Shown one piece after another: positions 8,016 to 19,477 of a stretch of DNA of 64,000 nucleotides (its first letter is position 1; each line of letters starts with the position of its first letter). This DNA comes from Bacteroidales bacterium (GTDB lineage: Bacteria; Bacteroidota; Bacteroidia; Bacteroidales; Bacteroidaceae): positions 1 through 64,000 of the forward strand of contig SFFB01000007.1 of NCBI GenBank assembly GCA_004557035.1, read 5' to 3'. Position numbers and translations under genes: made by a program. The notes beneath the pieces are model-generated. The model saw nothing but the letters and a program-made list of their open reading frames with translations. It ran no database searches and had not been told where the DNA came from.

Positions 8016-11000
8016 TTATTTCACGATGACTTTCTTGTTGCCAATCACGTAGATGCCCTTAGCGGCTTGGCGCACGCGGCGACCACTCAGGTCGTAGATG
8101 TCAACATTCTCATTGTTGCGCTCTGCGTCAATAGCCTCGATAGCGGTGGTTGTGCCGTCGAAAGAGAGACTGAAGCGTGCAGCTTCAGCAGGCGAGAGGT
8201 TGAGATAGGCCTTGTTCATAGCCAAAGTCGTGCCGATAGTGGCGTTATAGATGGCCGTCACATCATTGGCGTTAGCCAATACATAGTCGTTAGCTACGAT
8301 GGTATGGGCAGCGCCTGCGGAGTTAAGCAGCTTGTTATCGGTGAGCGTGCTAGTGGTGATGGCCGGAACGAAATAGCCGGGAGTGGCCGTTTCGGCGAGC
8401 AAGAACACACCTTCGTTGGCAGGAATGGTACCCGTGGTGATTTCGGTAAGCACCAAAGCATTGCTTTCAGGATCGCTCTCGGCATAATAGGCCGTCACGC
8501 CGTCGGGAATAGTGGTTTCGAAGGGAGCACTGAACGTACCGATATGCGTATTAGCGCCCTTACCGGTCACTTTATTGCCCTTGATTTCGAGCAAAGTGGG
8601 GTGGTTAGCATAGTCAACTTCTTCAATCGAAAGAGCAGAAGTTAAACTGCCGTTGAGATACGGCGCATTACTATTGTCGAATGTCATATTTGTGACATCA
8701 TCGTTTTCATTGATAATCATACAGCCGGCAGAAGCATTATTAGTGGCTCGGCCCACAAACGTCAAGCATACATAACCAAAGAGATTCTCGGCTGAAGTAT
8801 CAGTGATATTACCTCTTGACAATGAGGGGTCAACCAACGGCTTGAATGTAGCTTTGTTGATGCTATTGGTTTCGGTGTATGTTGTCGTCAAACCATTGTA
8901 TTTGAGGAAACCACCTTTCACGGGAACAAAAGAGTATTTGCCATCGTCGTGTTTCAAGCAAACGAACTTGGCCGACTCGGGCAGTTCGCCTTCGGCAGGA
9001 CGTGCAGCAAATTTCAAGGTTGTACCGGCTTCGGTTTCACGATAGATGTAATAGTTGGCTGCATCATCGGCTGTTCTTCTGAACGAAATGGTATAGGTCT
9101 TACCTGGCTCGGGAGTAACCACATCTGTTGAAGCCTTGAATGTAGCCAGGGCATTAGCATATTGAGTAGCCGTAACGGTGGCGTCGTCAAAAACAGTAGT
9201 CTTGAATGCGGCACGAGGAGCTTCAGCGGGATAGCCTACCTTACCTTCAGTGTTGTCCAAAAGCGTCTGGGCAGCCTGACGCTCTGTTTCGCCAATCAAC
9301 GTAACATCATAAGAGATATTCACGGTATTGCCGCTAACACTGTAACCATTGATAGCAAAGGATGTCGCATCAGCCGGCGTAAAAACACTCTGTTCGGGTG
9401 CAGTGGCAAAATAAAGGTAAGAGGGATTGGTCAACTCGACAGTGCCATAGAGTGCGCGTCGGGCACCCACTTGTTCCTCCGTATAACCGTCATTGTAGTT
9501 AATATTAACAGTATATAGCTGGGCGCCTTCTTCAAGCGAAACCTTTTCAAACAGGTATTGATTAGCAGAGCCTGTTGTGTTCCATGTCGTTACAAAATAC
9601 GGATTGGTTGTGGTATTAAAGCTTCCACCAGTTACAGTATAAACGTTTTGCGCCGTAGAGTGGAAACCGGGCAGTACAAAATAATTGGCACCACTATAAA
9701 GGCCATTGTCATCTTTGGCATTCGTAGGTGATACCGGTGCATCTGCAGTAACATAAGCCTGAGCGGTAGCGCCAGCGAAGTTATTTCCCTGCGCCCCTTT
9801 AGCCATATCCACATCATAGACCACGTTCTTGGCCGAGGTGATTTGACCCTCGTCGTTGAACGTCAGATTGAAATAGTAGTTTTGCGTCAAGGTCTCTGCA
9901 CCGTCATTGATTAGAGTGAGATCTTTGGTGTCAGGCTTATGGAAAAGGTATTTGTTGAGTATCTTGTTTTTGATGGCATAAACTCCATTGTCAGCCGACG
10001 TAAACTTTTTAGTCTCGAGACTTGAGAAATCTAATGCCATAATGGTGGCAGCGTCTGCATTTTCAGCAGTCAGGCTACTTCTATAAGTAGAATAAGTGGC
10101 CCATGTAGGAACACCAAGTTGGTCGGTAGTTGAGCTTACACCATACCCTGTCATTTTGGCGTCTGTGAGGGTGACCAACTTGTTTTGGTATCTACTAACC
10201 AAACCCGACAAGGTTGATGCGTCGTTAATATCCACTGACACAAATTCCCAACGATTGTTTTCATCTTCAACACCCCAATATCCTGTCCAGAAACCTATAG
10301 CCTCCTCTCCCAAGGAGTTTGTTCCTCGAATATTCCAGCTCAGTTCTTGAGCACCTCCTGCGGGGCGAATGGTGTATTGTCCTGATGTTGAGGATACAAT
10401 GATACGCCATTTATTGTTGGCAGTATTCGTCGAAACCGTCACTTTGGCGTCACCATTGACAGCCTCCGTGAAACGCACATAAGCAGGTGTTTCACCAGTA
10501 CTTAAATAATAAGGCTGAATATTATAGAGACATTCACCGCCGGCATAGTCCACAGCTGTGACTTTGAACACATTGCCAAGATGCGACTCTGAAGTTGTTC
10601 CATTCAGACCAAATGAAGTACCATAACCATTAAAAAAAGATGCCAAGTTCTTCTCACCCTGTACGGGGTCTATATAATAGGCTGCTCCTTCAGCAGGAGT
10701 GAAGTTCTTCGTTGGAGTGGTCAAAGCCACAAATGTCCACACGGAACTGGCATCATTGGCATCATAAAAGCCTAGATTTGAGGAATTAAGACCTCCATGA
10801 AAATTCCATGAGGGAGAACTATTTGCTGGGCTCGCGATATCAGCAGGGACAATGTCGTAGAGCGAGGATGTCACAAACTTGCTGGCAGCTCCACCCAAAT
10901 TGGAAATAATTTTCCAGTTCTTGGCTTCAGCCTCAGTATCGGCAGTTATTACCTTTGACTGTCCCTTGTCTGTATTCGCATAGGTCACATATTTGCTATT

Positions 11001-11283
11001 GGTAGTGCAATAGATTTTGTACTGACCTGCAGTTTCGGTCGCAATAACAATAAACTTGGCTGCTGTAGAATAATCCGTAGTCAGTTTGCTCGAAGTCGGT
11101 GCAAACTTGCTGTTTGTTGCATCCCAAGCCACATAATGATTGCAAGGATATCCTGTACCCTCATACGAACTTGCACAGCAAATATAAAACTCCGTAGGTG
11201 ATGCTACGGTAGAGGTCACAAAGCTACCTGCGGTAGCACAATTTACCCCCCCCGAAAATCGCCAAAGCGAGGAGGGTCTTCAT
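8016..11283 (-). CDS. Large secreted surface protein, signal peptide out of frame (G8 tract)
   Basis: About 1088 residues if the frame is restored. Translation from ATG 11283 gives MKTLLALAIFGG, then the eight-G run (11246-11253) shifts the frame to a stop after 19 codons. Removing one G joins it to VNCATAGSFVTSTVAS and the 1067-codon open frame ending at 8016. The mature part has beta-rich repeated modules that look like ricin-type trefoils (for example YICCASSYEG, WNFHGGLN, KYVTYANT at residues ~10-330), and the end is a sorting-type tail (YDLSGRRVRQAAKGIYVIGN, then KKVIVK). As sequenced, the exported form is off. This fits phase variation by slipped-strand mispairing or a base-count error. 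The 58-aa gene follows in the same unit. Confidence 0.75.
11246..11253 (-). repeat. G8 homopolymer in signal peptide codons
   Basis: Eight consecutive C on the plus strand (G on the coding strand) at codons 11-13 of the surface protein gene. Seven or ten G would keep the frame, whereas eight gives a premature stop 7 codons later. Homopolymeric tracts in early codons are the classic layout of a contingency locus. Confidence 0.85.
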
Positions 11284-11419
11284 TTTAGTAAATAGCCTCA
11301 TAGGTTGTAATAGATTAATTATTGGTTGATTAAAAAATATTCAACGAATAAGTGTAAGCAATGAAAGACCGCCGGGAGTTTGGTGATTTAACGGCAAATC
11401 GCTCAAAGGTTTAACGCGG

Positions 11420-11427
11420 CAAAGTTA
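11420..11427 (-). promoter_or_regulatory. Putative -7 element of the surface protein gene
   Basis: TAACTTTG on the minus strand ~137 nt upstream of ATG 11283 matches TAnnTTTG. The leader to the start codon is long and AT-rich. The remaining gap to 11685 shows only GC hairpins and no gene. Confidence 0.45.
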
Positions 11428-11685
11428 ATAATTATCTCTCTTTAAGAGAAAACATATGATAACATTTTTGTGACATCAGACTTTTATTGTCTTTTTTCTT
11501 TCCCTGCTTTGGCCTTATCTTAGTCGTATAAAAGAAGAGGGGGAGGCCGCGGAGCCTCTTTTTTTATGGCTTTAAGCGGGTTACGGGGATAAGGACAGGA
11601 AAAACGGGGCTTATGCGGGAAATTTCTGGAATAGGGCGCGGAGTGACAGGGAGGGTTGGAGGAGGAAATGTGAGGGTTGGAGCAC

Positions 11686-11720
11686 AAAAAAAGAGGCTCC
11701 CGATGTGAATGGGGAGCCTC
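11686..11720 (-). terminator. Rho-independent terminator
   Basis: GAGGCTCCC (11693-11701) pairs with GGGGAGCCTC (11711-11720), followed on the minus strand by T7 at 11686-11692. It lies 62 nt after the stop of the gene at 11782-12288. Confidence 0.8.
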
Positions 11721-11781
11721 ATGGAAGATTTTTCGCGTTTTTTTGTCACACCCGACCGGCGGGTTTGAACACGGGAGCGCA

Positions 11782-12288
11782 TTATGGCTTTTTCTTTTCC
11801 CGGCGGATGAGCTGGGGAATGTAGTCGGCCTTCTTGATAACCTTGGCCGAGCCGGGCATGGCTTTAATTTCAATTTTGTCCCAATTAAGGGTGGTGACAT
11901 TGAGTGCACCTCTGAAGTGTGTCATATTCTTGTCGATGGGGACGAATGCGACGGTGTAGATGGAGTCGGTCTCTTGGGCCGGCGTGGAACCGATGAGGGA
12001 GGAGCGGCCTGCGCGATAGTGGTGCACCTGAACACGAATGGACTCAATCATTTCGTCGCAGGTGGTGTAGGAAGGATAGGTGAACACCATTTGAGGGATG
12101 AGCACACTGTCTGTCACAAACTCACCTTCGACTACGGTCTTGATACCGCCGCTCAAGTTGACGGCAATGGCTACGGCCGTAAACTCCACAGTGGGTTGCT
12201 TGGATTTCGTATTGCTCGGGCCGCAGAGCTGGGCATTCACAGAGGCGGCCAGCAGGAAGGTGGCCAATATCAAAAGGATTTTTTTCAT
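11782..12288 (-). CDS. Secreted protein of unknown function
   Basis: 168 residues. The ATG at 12288 gives a clean signal peptide (MKKILLILATFLLAASVNAQ), which is why it is preferred to the upstream in-frame starts. The mature part (LCGPSNTKSKQPTVEFTAVA ...) is predicted beta-rich, with a two-cysteine spacing (YTTCDEM) and a basic end RREKKKP. No family is recognised. It is a single gene with its own terminator and runs divergently from the radical SAM gene. Confidence 0.75.
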   Translation of the reverse strand: MKKILLILATFLLAASVNAQLCGPSNTKSKQPTVEFTAVAIAVNLSGGIKTVVEGEFVTDSVLIPQMVFTYPSYTTCDEMIESIRVQVHHYRAGRSSLIGSTPAQETDSIYTVAFVPIDKNMTHFRGALNVTTLNWDKIEIKAMPGSAKVIKKADYIPQLIRREKKKP

Positions 12289-12472
12289 AATAAAACGGGA
12301 TTTTTCTATTTTCAGATGCAAAGATAGTGCAAGGTGAATGCAGAGCAAAAGGGAAAACAAAGTTTTTACTTTTAACTATGCTGAGCCGAAGCCTATCTTT
12401 CACAGGAACAAGGGGATTGCGGCCGGACATATTAAAAAGCGCGAAAAAGCGGCGTTTTGGCATTATCTTTAG

Positions 12473-12480
12473 TAACTTTG
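12473..12480 (+). promoter_or_regulatory. Putative -7 element of the radical SAM gene
   Basis: TAACTTTG 21 nt upstream of ATG 12501, giving a very short leader. It matches TAnnTTTG; no -33 is seen at canonical spacing. Confidence 0.5.
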
Positions 12481-12500
12481 GACTTCCAAAACAACGCTTT

Positions 12501-13280
12501 ATGTCAACCGTTATCTATCCTTCACCGATTTTCGGACCGGTCATCAGCCGCCGGCTCGGCGTGTCGTTAGGCATCAACCTGATGCCGGCCGACGGCAAAA
12601 TCTGTACGTTCGACTGCATCTACTGCGAATGTGGGCTCAATGCCCAGCGCCGGCCCACACAGAAAAGGCCTTCGACCATCGAGGTGGCCGAGGCGCTCGA
12701 AGCGAAACTCAAAGAGATGAGTGCCGAAGGCCGACTGCCTGACGTACTGACCTTTGCCGGCAACGGCGAACCTACGCTGCACCCCGACTTCCCGGCCATC
12801 ATCGACGCGGTGACGGCACTGCGCGACCGCTATTGCCCGGAGACCAAAGTGAGTGTGCTGAGCAATGCCACTCGGACCGGTATGAAGGAGGTGAGAGAAG
12901 CACTGATGAAGGTGGACAACAACATTCAGAAACTCGACACCATATCGCCGGACTATATCCGCCGCATCAACCAGCCCACGGGCCACTACGACGTGGCCGA
13001 GGTCATTGAACAGCTTAAGGCGTTCAATGGCCACGTCATTATTCAGACAATGTTTATGGCCGGTCAAGACCTTGACGGCAACGATGCCGACAACACGGGC
13101 GACGCCTACGTGACGCCGTGGCTCGAGGCTGTAAAGGCCATAGGGCCGGAAAAGGTGATGATTTACACCATCGACCGCGAAACGCCCGACCTCAACCTGC
13201 GCAAAGCCTCACACGAGGTGCTCGACGCCATTGCCCGCCGTGTGGCCGAGGCCGGACTGGAGGTGTCGGTGTCTTATTAA
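12501..13280 (+). CDS. Radical SAM protein
   Basis: A 259-residue radical SAM enzyme. The iron-sulfur cysteines C35, C39 and C42 lie in CTFDCIYCE, followed by the glycine-rich SAM-binding motif GNGEPTLHPDF (residues ~90-100). It is the compact family of stand-alone radical SAM proteins next to tRNA-modification or repair genes. The substrate cannot be read. The start ATG 12501 follows a TAACTTTG element at close range. tilS begins 10 nt after its stop, so the two are probably cotranscribed, which hints at a tRNA-related role (inference). Confidence 0.88.
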   Translation: MSTVIYPSPIFGPVISRRLGVSLGINLMPADGKICTFDCIYCECGLNAQRRPTQKRPSTIEVAEALEAKLKEMSAEGRLPDVLTFAGNGEPTLHPDFPAIIDAVTALRDRYCPETKVSVLSNATRTGMKEVREALMKVDNNIQKLDTISPDYIRRINQPTGHYDVAEVIEQLKAFNGHVIIQTMFMAGQDLDGNDADNTGDAYVTPWLEAVKAIGPEKVMIYTIDRETPDLNLRKASHEVLDAIARRVAEAGLEVSVSY

Positions 13281-13290
13281 CTTTTGCCCT

Positions 13291-14598
13291 ATGATTGAGC
13301 AAGTCAAAGCCACCATTGCCACACACCGCCTGCTCAGTCCGGGCGGTAGGGCACTGGTGGCACTAAGTGGCGGTCCCGACTCGGTGGCACTGCTGCTGGT
13401 CTTGCACGAACTGGGCTACCGCATAGAGGCGGCCCACTGCAACTTTCACCTGCGCGGCGACGAGAGCGACCGCGACGAGGCTTTCTGTAAAGAACTGACA
13501 AGCCGGCTGGCCGTTCCGTTGCACGTCTGTCACTTCGACACGCAAGCCGAGGCCAAGGCTCACGGCGAAAGCATTGAGATGGCGGCACGCCGGTTGCGCT
13601 ATGCGTGGTTTGAGCGACTCATCGCCGAGCGCAATCTTGAGGTCGTCTGCGTGGGACACCACAAAGACGACGACGCCGAGACGCTCCTGCTCAACCTGGT
13701 ACGCGGCACGGGCATTCACGGCCTCACCGGCATGGCCTACCGCCGCGACAAGGTGGTGCGACCGCTACTCGACGTGACCCGAGAGATGGTGACGGACTAT
13801 CTGAAACGGCACCAACACCCCTACGTCTGCGACTCTTCAAACGCCGACACGGCCTTCAAGCGCAATCTCATCCGCCACGAACTGATGCCCCTGCTCCAAC
13901 GACTCAATCCGGCCGTGACCAGGACGCTCCGGGCCGATATGCACAAACTCCGTGTGGCCGAGGAGGCTTACGACCAAGCCTTGGCAGCGACTTTCGACCG
14001 CCTGGCCCATCCCCTTCTCCACGGCTGGTGGTGGGACAAAGCCGATCTCACGCTCCGCGCCCACTACGACGCCCTGCAACGACTGGGCCTGACGCCGACC
14101 GAAACCGAAGCCTTGCGACAAGACGGTTTGAAGTCGACACGCGCCCGCTTTGAAACAGACCAATATATCGTCACCTCGCGCGACGGTCGCATTGAAGCCA
14201 CGGCACGTCCGCCTCGGTTTGCCCCGGTGGCTGTGCCGATGAATGGGAGTCTGACCATGCCCGACGGTTGCCGGATGGACTGCCACGAAACGGCCCGCGA
14301 AAACATACCGTCACTCAAGACCACACCGACAGAAGCCATTGTCGACGCCGACCGCCTCAACGGACCGCTCGTCTACCGCGCCCTGCAAGAAGGCGACCGC
14401 TTCCGGCCTTTCGGCATGAAGGGCTCACGGCTGGTGAGTGACTTCCTGACCGACCGCCACCTATCGGCCGCCGAAAGGGCTTGGGTGGGCGCCGTCTGCG
14501 ACGCTGAAGGCATCGTCTGGCTCGCCGGTCACCGGATAGACAACCGCGTGGCCGTGACGCCTGAGACCCGCCGCGTAGTGAGGTTGTCGATGACATAA
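13291..14598 (+). CDS. tilS: tRNA(Ile) lysidine synthetase TilS
   Basis: 435 residues. It ligates lysine onto C34 of the CAU-anticodon tRNA-Ile so that it reads AUA. The PP-loop ATP motif SGGPDS is at residues 26-31, then HCNFHLRG and the family signature GHHKDDDAETLLLNL at ~117-131. The C-terminal third carries a TilS_C-like domain (FRPFGMKGSRLVSDFLTDR). ATG 13291 is preferred over the earlier in-frame GTG because the conserved N-terminus starts at MIEQVKATI. It lies behind the radical SAM gene (10-nt gap) and 21 nt ahead of a lipoprotein gene, so the run 12501-17667 is probably one operon. Confidence 0.96.
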   Translation: MIEQVKATIATHRLLSPGGRALVALSGGPDSVALLLVLHELGYRIEAAHCNFHLRGDESDRDEAFCKELTSRLAVPLHVCHFDTQAEAKAHGESIEMAARRLRYAWFERLIAERNLEVVCVGHHKDDDAETLLLNLVRGTGIHGLTGMAYRRDKVVRPLLDVTREMVTDYLKRHQHPYVCDSSNADTAFKRNLIRHELMPLLQRLNPAVTRTLRADMHKLRVAEEAYDQALAATFDRLAHPLLHGWWWDKADLTLRAHYDALQRLGLTPTETEALRQDGLKSTRARFETDQYIVTSRDGRIEATARPPRFAPVAVPMNGSLTMPDGCRMDCHETARENIPSLKTTPTEAIVDADRLNGPLVYRALQEGDRFRPFGMKGSRLVSDFLTDRHLSAAERAWVGAVCDAEGIVWLAGHRIDNRVAVTPETRRVVRLSMT

Positions 14599-14619
14599 CA
14601 TTCCACGAAACACCACATC

Positions 14620-14985
14620 ATGAAACATCCCGTTGGCCTTTTCTCACTCATCGTTGCCCTGGGGCTGACCACGGCTTGCAATCCCGTGGACCGCTCGGAC
14701 GAGCAGCCCTTTGCCCCAACCGTGGAGACGCTGGGAGCCACCGTCGAGGGCGACCACGCCTTGCTCGCCGCCCGTGTCACGGCCTCGCCCAACAGCGACC
14801 TCACCGCCTGCGGCTTTGCCTATGGCAACGACACCCTTCGGGCCAAAACGACTGCCGAAGCACCAACTGACGACTTCACCGCCCTGACCGACTCGCTCGG
14901 CGCCGGCCGCTATTATGCCGTGGCCTTTGCCCAAAACGGCGTAGGCACTTCCTACGGCGACACCATCCATTTTGTCATCCCCTAA
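14620..14985 (+). CDS. Small lipoprotein with fibronectin-III-like fold
   Basis: 121 residues with a lipoprotein signal peptide (lipobox LTTAC, acylated Cys ~20). The mature domain (ETLGATVEGDHALLAARVTA ... GRYYAVAFAQNGVGTSYGD) has the strand and Tyr/Ala pattern of a fibronectin type III-like module, as seen in many Bacteroidales surface lipoproteins. It is only one domain long. It lies between tilS and a TPR protein with short gaps (21 and 8 nt). Its role is unknown, possibly protein-protein contact at the membrane. Confidence 0.75.
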   Translation: MKHPVGLFSLIVALGLTTACNPVDRSDEQPFAPTVETLGATVEGDHALLAARVTASPNSDLTACGFAYGNDTLRAKTTAEAPTDDFTALTDSLGAGRYYAVAFAQNGVGTSYGDTIHFVIP

Positions 14986-14993
14986 TCAATCTC

Positions 14994-15938
14994 ATGAACA
15001 GACGTCTCCGCCAGACCATGCTCATCATCGGCCTCTGCCTCTTCACCGCAGTGCAGGCACAGACCGTCATCGACCTCAAAGACGGGGCCGTAAGGGCCAA
15101 GACGACAGAAGACTATAAAGAAGAACTGGGCATAAAGGCACGGGCCAAGGCCGACTCGCTGGCCTATATTGACCATATGCGGCGCGCACTCAACGCCCTG
15201 CACGAAGACTCGCTCGACAGGGCTGCCCTGCTTCTCGAGAAGGCACTCAAGACACGGCCGGAGGCTCCAAGCAACTACCTAGTGCACGAAAAACTGGGAG
15301 AAATCAGACTGGCACAGGACCGATACCGAGAGGCGGTGGGGCACTTTGCCGAGACGCTGAAGCAAAAGCCGACTTGCCAAGAGGCACGCTATGGCCGCGC
15401 CGTGTGTTATTATGAAACGGGTAGTCTCAAAGCGGCCGAAGAAGACTGCAACGTCTTGGTAGACGAAGAAAAAGCCACCACGCCACTGGGCCGACAATAC
15501 CGTTTCCTCCGCGCGGCCATCCACCAAAAAAACAAACACCCGGAAAAGGCACGGCAAGACCTCGAAGAAATCTTGCGCGCCGACCCCGACAACCAAAGTG
15601 CCAGTCTGCTGCTGGCCGGTATCCTGGAAGAGACAGGACAACCCAAAGCGGCTCTGGAGCAACTCAACCTCTTTGTCGCCGCCCACCCCAAAAACACAGA
15701 CGGACTGGCGGCACGAGCCGCACTGCTCAACCGACTTGAACAATACTACCCGGCCGAGGCCGACTATGACTCCCTCATCCTCCTTCAAGCCGACAATCCC
15801 TCCTTATATATATTACGCGCGCGCGTAAGACTGAAACTCGACAAGCACGACGCGGCACGCAGCGACCTGGAAAAGGCCGTGAAACTCGGCGTGCCACGTG
15901 GCGAAATCGCCACCTTGTTGCGCGAGGCCCACAAATAG
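14994..15938 (+). CDS. Secreted/periplasmic tetratricopeptide repeat protein
   Basis: 314 residues. The signal peptide MNRRLRQTMLIIGLCLFTAVQAQ is followed by at least six helical TPR units from ~residue 60 to 305 (ALLLEKALKTRPEAPSNYL, AVGHFAETLKQKPTCQEARY, ARQDLEEILRADPDNQSASL and so on). TPRs mediate protein-protein contacts; no catalytic motif is visible. It lies 8 nt after the lipoprotein gene and 10 nt before the GHL10 hydrolase, consistent with an envelope assembly or scaffold role (inference). Confidence 0.88.
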   Translation: MNRRLRQTMLIIGLCLFTAVQAQTVIDLKDGAVRAKTTEDYKEELGIKARAKADSLAYIDHMRRALNALHEDSLDRAALLLEKALKTRPEAPSNYLVHEKLGEIRLAQDRYREAVGHFAETLKQKPTCQEARYGRAVCYYETGSLKAAEEDCNVLVDEEKATTPLGRQYRFLRAAIHQKNKHPEKARQDLEEILRADPDNQSASLLLAGILEETGQPKAALEQLNLFVAAHPKNTDGLAARAALLNRLEQYYPAEADYDSLILLQADNPSLYILRARVRLKLDKHDAARSDLEKAVKLGVPRGEIATLLREAHK

Positions 15939-15948
15939 ACTCACACGT

Positions 15949-17667
15949 ATGCAAAAAGCCCTTTTATGTCTGCTCGCTTTGGTCTGGTTCGTCCCCACCA
16001 AAGCCCAAGACCTCCTTTCATTATACCAGCCACTGCCCCAATATGAGGTGAGGGCCGTGTGGCTCACCACCTACAGCGGACTGGACTGGCCGGCACGACC
16101 GGCACGCACAGAGCAACAGGCCGAAGCGCAGAAGCAGCAGCTCTGCCAAATCCTCGACCGCCTGCAAGCTGCCGGCATCAACACCGTCCTGTTCCAAACC
16201 CGCCTGCGTGGCACCACCGCCTACGCCTCGGCCATTGAACCGTGGGACGCCATATTCACCGGCACCGCCGGCAAGGCTCCGGCCTTCGACCCACTGGCCT
16301 TTGCCATCAAAGAGTGCCACCGCCGGGGCATGGAACTGCACGCGTGGATGGTGGCTTTCCCCTTAGGCAACGCCAAAGCCATGAAAAACCTGGGCAGACA
16401 AGGCATCGCCCAAAAACAACCCGGTCTGTGCCGCCTCTGCGGCGACCAGTGGATGATGGATCCGGGAGTTCCCGAAACGGCCGACTATCTGGCCCGGCTC
16501 TGCGAGGAGGTGGCTCGACACTATGACGTAGACGGCATCCATCTCGACTATATCCGCTATCCCGAACAGTCCATCCCGTGGAACGACCGCAAGACCTACG
16601 CTAAATACGGCGGCGGCAAACCGTTGGCAGATTGGCGACGCGACAACGTGACCCGTGTGGTGAGGAAAATCCACCAACGCGTCAAAACCGTAAGGCCTTG
16701 GATAAAAATGAGTTGCTCGCCCGTAGGCAAAAGAGCCGACCTGCCGCGACAGAGCAGCTATGGCTGGAATGCCCGCGACGCCGTGTGGCAAGACGCCCAG
16801 TCGTGGTTGGCCGAGGGACTGATGGACATGCTTTTCCCGATGATGTATTTCGACGGACGCCACTTCTACCCCTTCGCCCAAGACTGGCAAGAAACCTCCA
16901 CGGGAAAACCCGTGGTGCCGGGCTTGGGCATATATTTCTTGAGCGAAAAAGAAAAAAACTGGCCGCTGGAGGTCGTCACCCGTCAACTCCACTTCACACG
17001 CCAACTCCACATCGGCGGCAACGCCCACTTCAGAAGCCGTTTTCTCACCGACAACGTCAAAGGACTCTACGACTACCTGCAAAAGAGTTTTTACCGCCAA
17101 CCGGCCAAACTGCCGCCCATGACATGGCTCGACAGCATCGCTCCGTCGGCGCCGCAGGTGACTCAGACCAACGACAACTGGACGGTCAAACTGGCCTGGC
17201 AACAGGTGGCAGACAACGACAAGAAGGCACCCGTAACCTATAACGTTTACCGCCTCAACGAGTCGGCCGGCCAGCGCGGCCCTGTACTGTTGGCCACACG
17301 TCTGGACACCACGGCATTCGACTTCTGCCCCACCCTGCCCGAACAGATGGCCGACCGCTATGTGGTGACGGCCGTCGACGCCTACGGCAATGAGTCGCCA
17401 CTGCCCGATGTGAGCCACGGCGACGACGCACAGACCACCTTAAACAGCCCCATCTCTGTCTGCCACGACCGCCTCACCCTGCCCGACAGCGTGGAAAAGG
17501 CGCCGTTTGTAATGGTGTGTGACCTGAGCGGCAGAGCATTGCTCACACAGCCAATGGCACGCCAGGTCGACCTTCGCCGCCTGAAGCCGGGCAGTTACGA
17601 GTTACGTACACTGGGCCCAAAAGGTCTGAGCCGACGCATTATGTTTTTCAGAAAAATGCCGCAATAA
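15949..17667 (+). CDS. GHL10-type glycosyl hydrolase-like secreted protein
   Basis: 572 residues. The ATG at 15949 opens a signal peptide (MQKALLCLLALVWFVPTKAQ). The catalytic TIM-barrel-like domain starts EVRAVWLTTYSGLDWP, continues INTVLFQTRLRG, GMELHAWMVAFP and DGIHLDYIRYPE, and ends near residue 390: the family 10-like glycosylhydrolase (DUF187/GHL10) pattern. Acidic candidates are in HLDYIRYPE. A fibronectin-III-like module (~410-500) follows, then a sorting-like tail (VCDLSGRALL ... LKPGSYELRT). The family is thought to act on peptidoglycan-type or other glycans; the substrate here is not determined. It is the last gene of the tilS-linked run. Confidence 0.85.
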   Translation: MQKALLCLLALVWFVPTKAQDLLSLYQPLPQYEVRAVWLTTYSGLDWPARPARTEQQAEAQKQQLCQILDRLQAAGINTVLFQTRLRGTTAYASAIEPWDAIFTGTAGKAPAFDPLAFAIKECHRRGMELHAWMVAFPLGNAKAMKNLGRQGIAQKQPGLCRLCGDQWMMDPGVPETADYLARLCEEVARHYDVDGIHLDYIRYPEQSIPWNDRKTYAKYGGGKPLADWRRDNVTRVVRKIHQRVKTVRPWIKMSCSPVGKRADLPRQSSYGWNARDAVWQDAQSWLAEGLMDMLFPMMYFDGRHFYPFAQDWQETSTGKPVVPGLGIYFLSEKEKNWPLEVVTRQLHFTRQLHIGGNAHFRSRFLTDNVKGLYDYLQKSFYRQPAKLPPMTWLDSIAPSAPQVTQTNDNWTVKLAWQQVADNDKKAPVTYNVYRLNESAGQRGPVLLATRLDTTAFDFCPTLPEQMADRYVVTAVDAYGNESPLPDVSHGDDAQTTLNSPISVCHDRLTLPDSVEKAPFVMVCDLSGRALLTQPMARQVDLRRLKPGSYELRTLGPKGLSRRIMFFRKMPQ

Positions 17668-17753
17668 GTCGATTGGGAACCTCATCAAACAGCAAAGATG
17701 GTGCACAAAGTTGATTTTTAGACACACAGGAGGGCCATATCGCGGAAAAAACA

Positions 17754-17761
17754 TATCTTTG
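17754..17761 (+). promoter_or_regulatory. Putative -7 element of purA
   Basis: TATCTTTG matches TAnnTTTG, 112 nt upstream of the purA start. The -33 is not clear. Confidence 0.45.
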
Positions 17762-17873
17762 CGTGGTTTATGGCCTTGAAAATGCGTCTGAAAACCAGAC
17801 TGAAACTTCGGCAACAAGCATCAACGAGCCATTCACCCACATTATTGAAATCAAAAAAAACGACAGACATATC

Positions 17874-19142
<1,269 letters not shown>

Positions 19143-19228
19143 ACCGAAGACGCGGGCGGCCCAATGACTTTAAGGGGCCTCCTCCCGACATAAGAAAAGA
19201 CGTATTTCATTATTGTATACAGGCTCAG

Positions 19229-19268
19229 CAAAGCCTCGCCGATCATTCTTTGGTCAGCGAGGCTTTGT
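19229..19268 (+). terminator. Hairpin terminator after purA
   Basis: CAAAGCCTCGC pairs with GCGAGGCTTTG across an 11-nt loop, 87 nt after the purA stop. The T-run is weak (TTGTATAT). It may work in either direction. Confidence 0.55.
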
Positions 19269-19380
19269 ATATAAATATGGTATCGCCTTGTTCACCACAT
19301 ATCTGCCCTTTCATTCTTCAGGTCTGTGACTCTTGGTACTAAACACGGTCGTATAGAGTTTGGTGGCAAGTGAACACGCA

Positions 19381-19477
19381 GCGTGATTGAGCGTGACTGA
19401 AACGTTCAGTCACAGCAACCACCTAACACTCAACGCCATACAAGCCCGTGACTGGGTGATTGGAGAAAAGGCAACAA
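19381..19477 (-). repeat. Interspersed palindromic repeat, copy 3
   Basis: Reverse-oriented relative of 7625-7734 and 46851-46976. It contains the 9-bp perfect palindrome GTGACTGAA-ACG-TTCAGTCAC and, on the minus strand, GCCTTTTCTCCAATCACCCA. The 804-nt gap 19143-19946 also holds the purA hairpin and the exbB promoter. The open frame overlapping the repeat does not look like a gene. Confidence 0.65.

Noticed and set aside
11533..11564. Plus-strand terminator (GAGGC-CGCG-GAGCCTC with T7)
   Set aside because: No plus-strand gene lies upstream of it, so a terminating role cannot be assigned; left as an unexplained hairpin.
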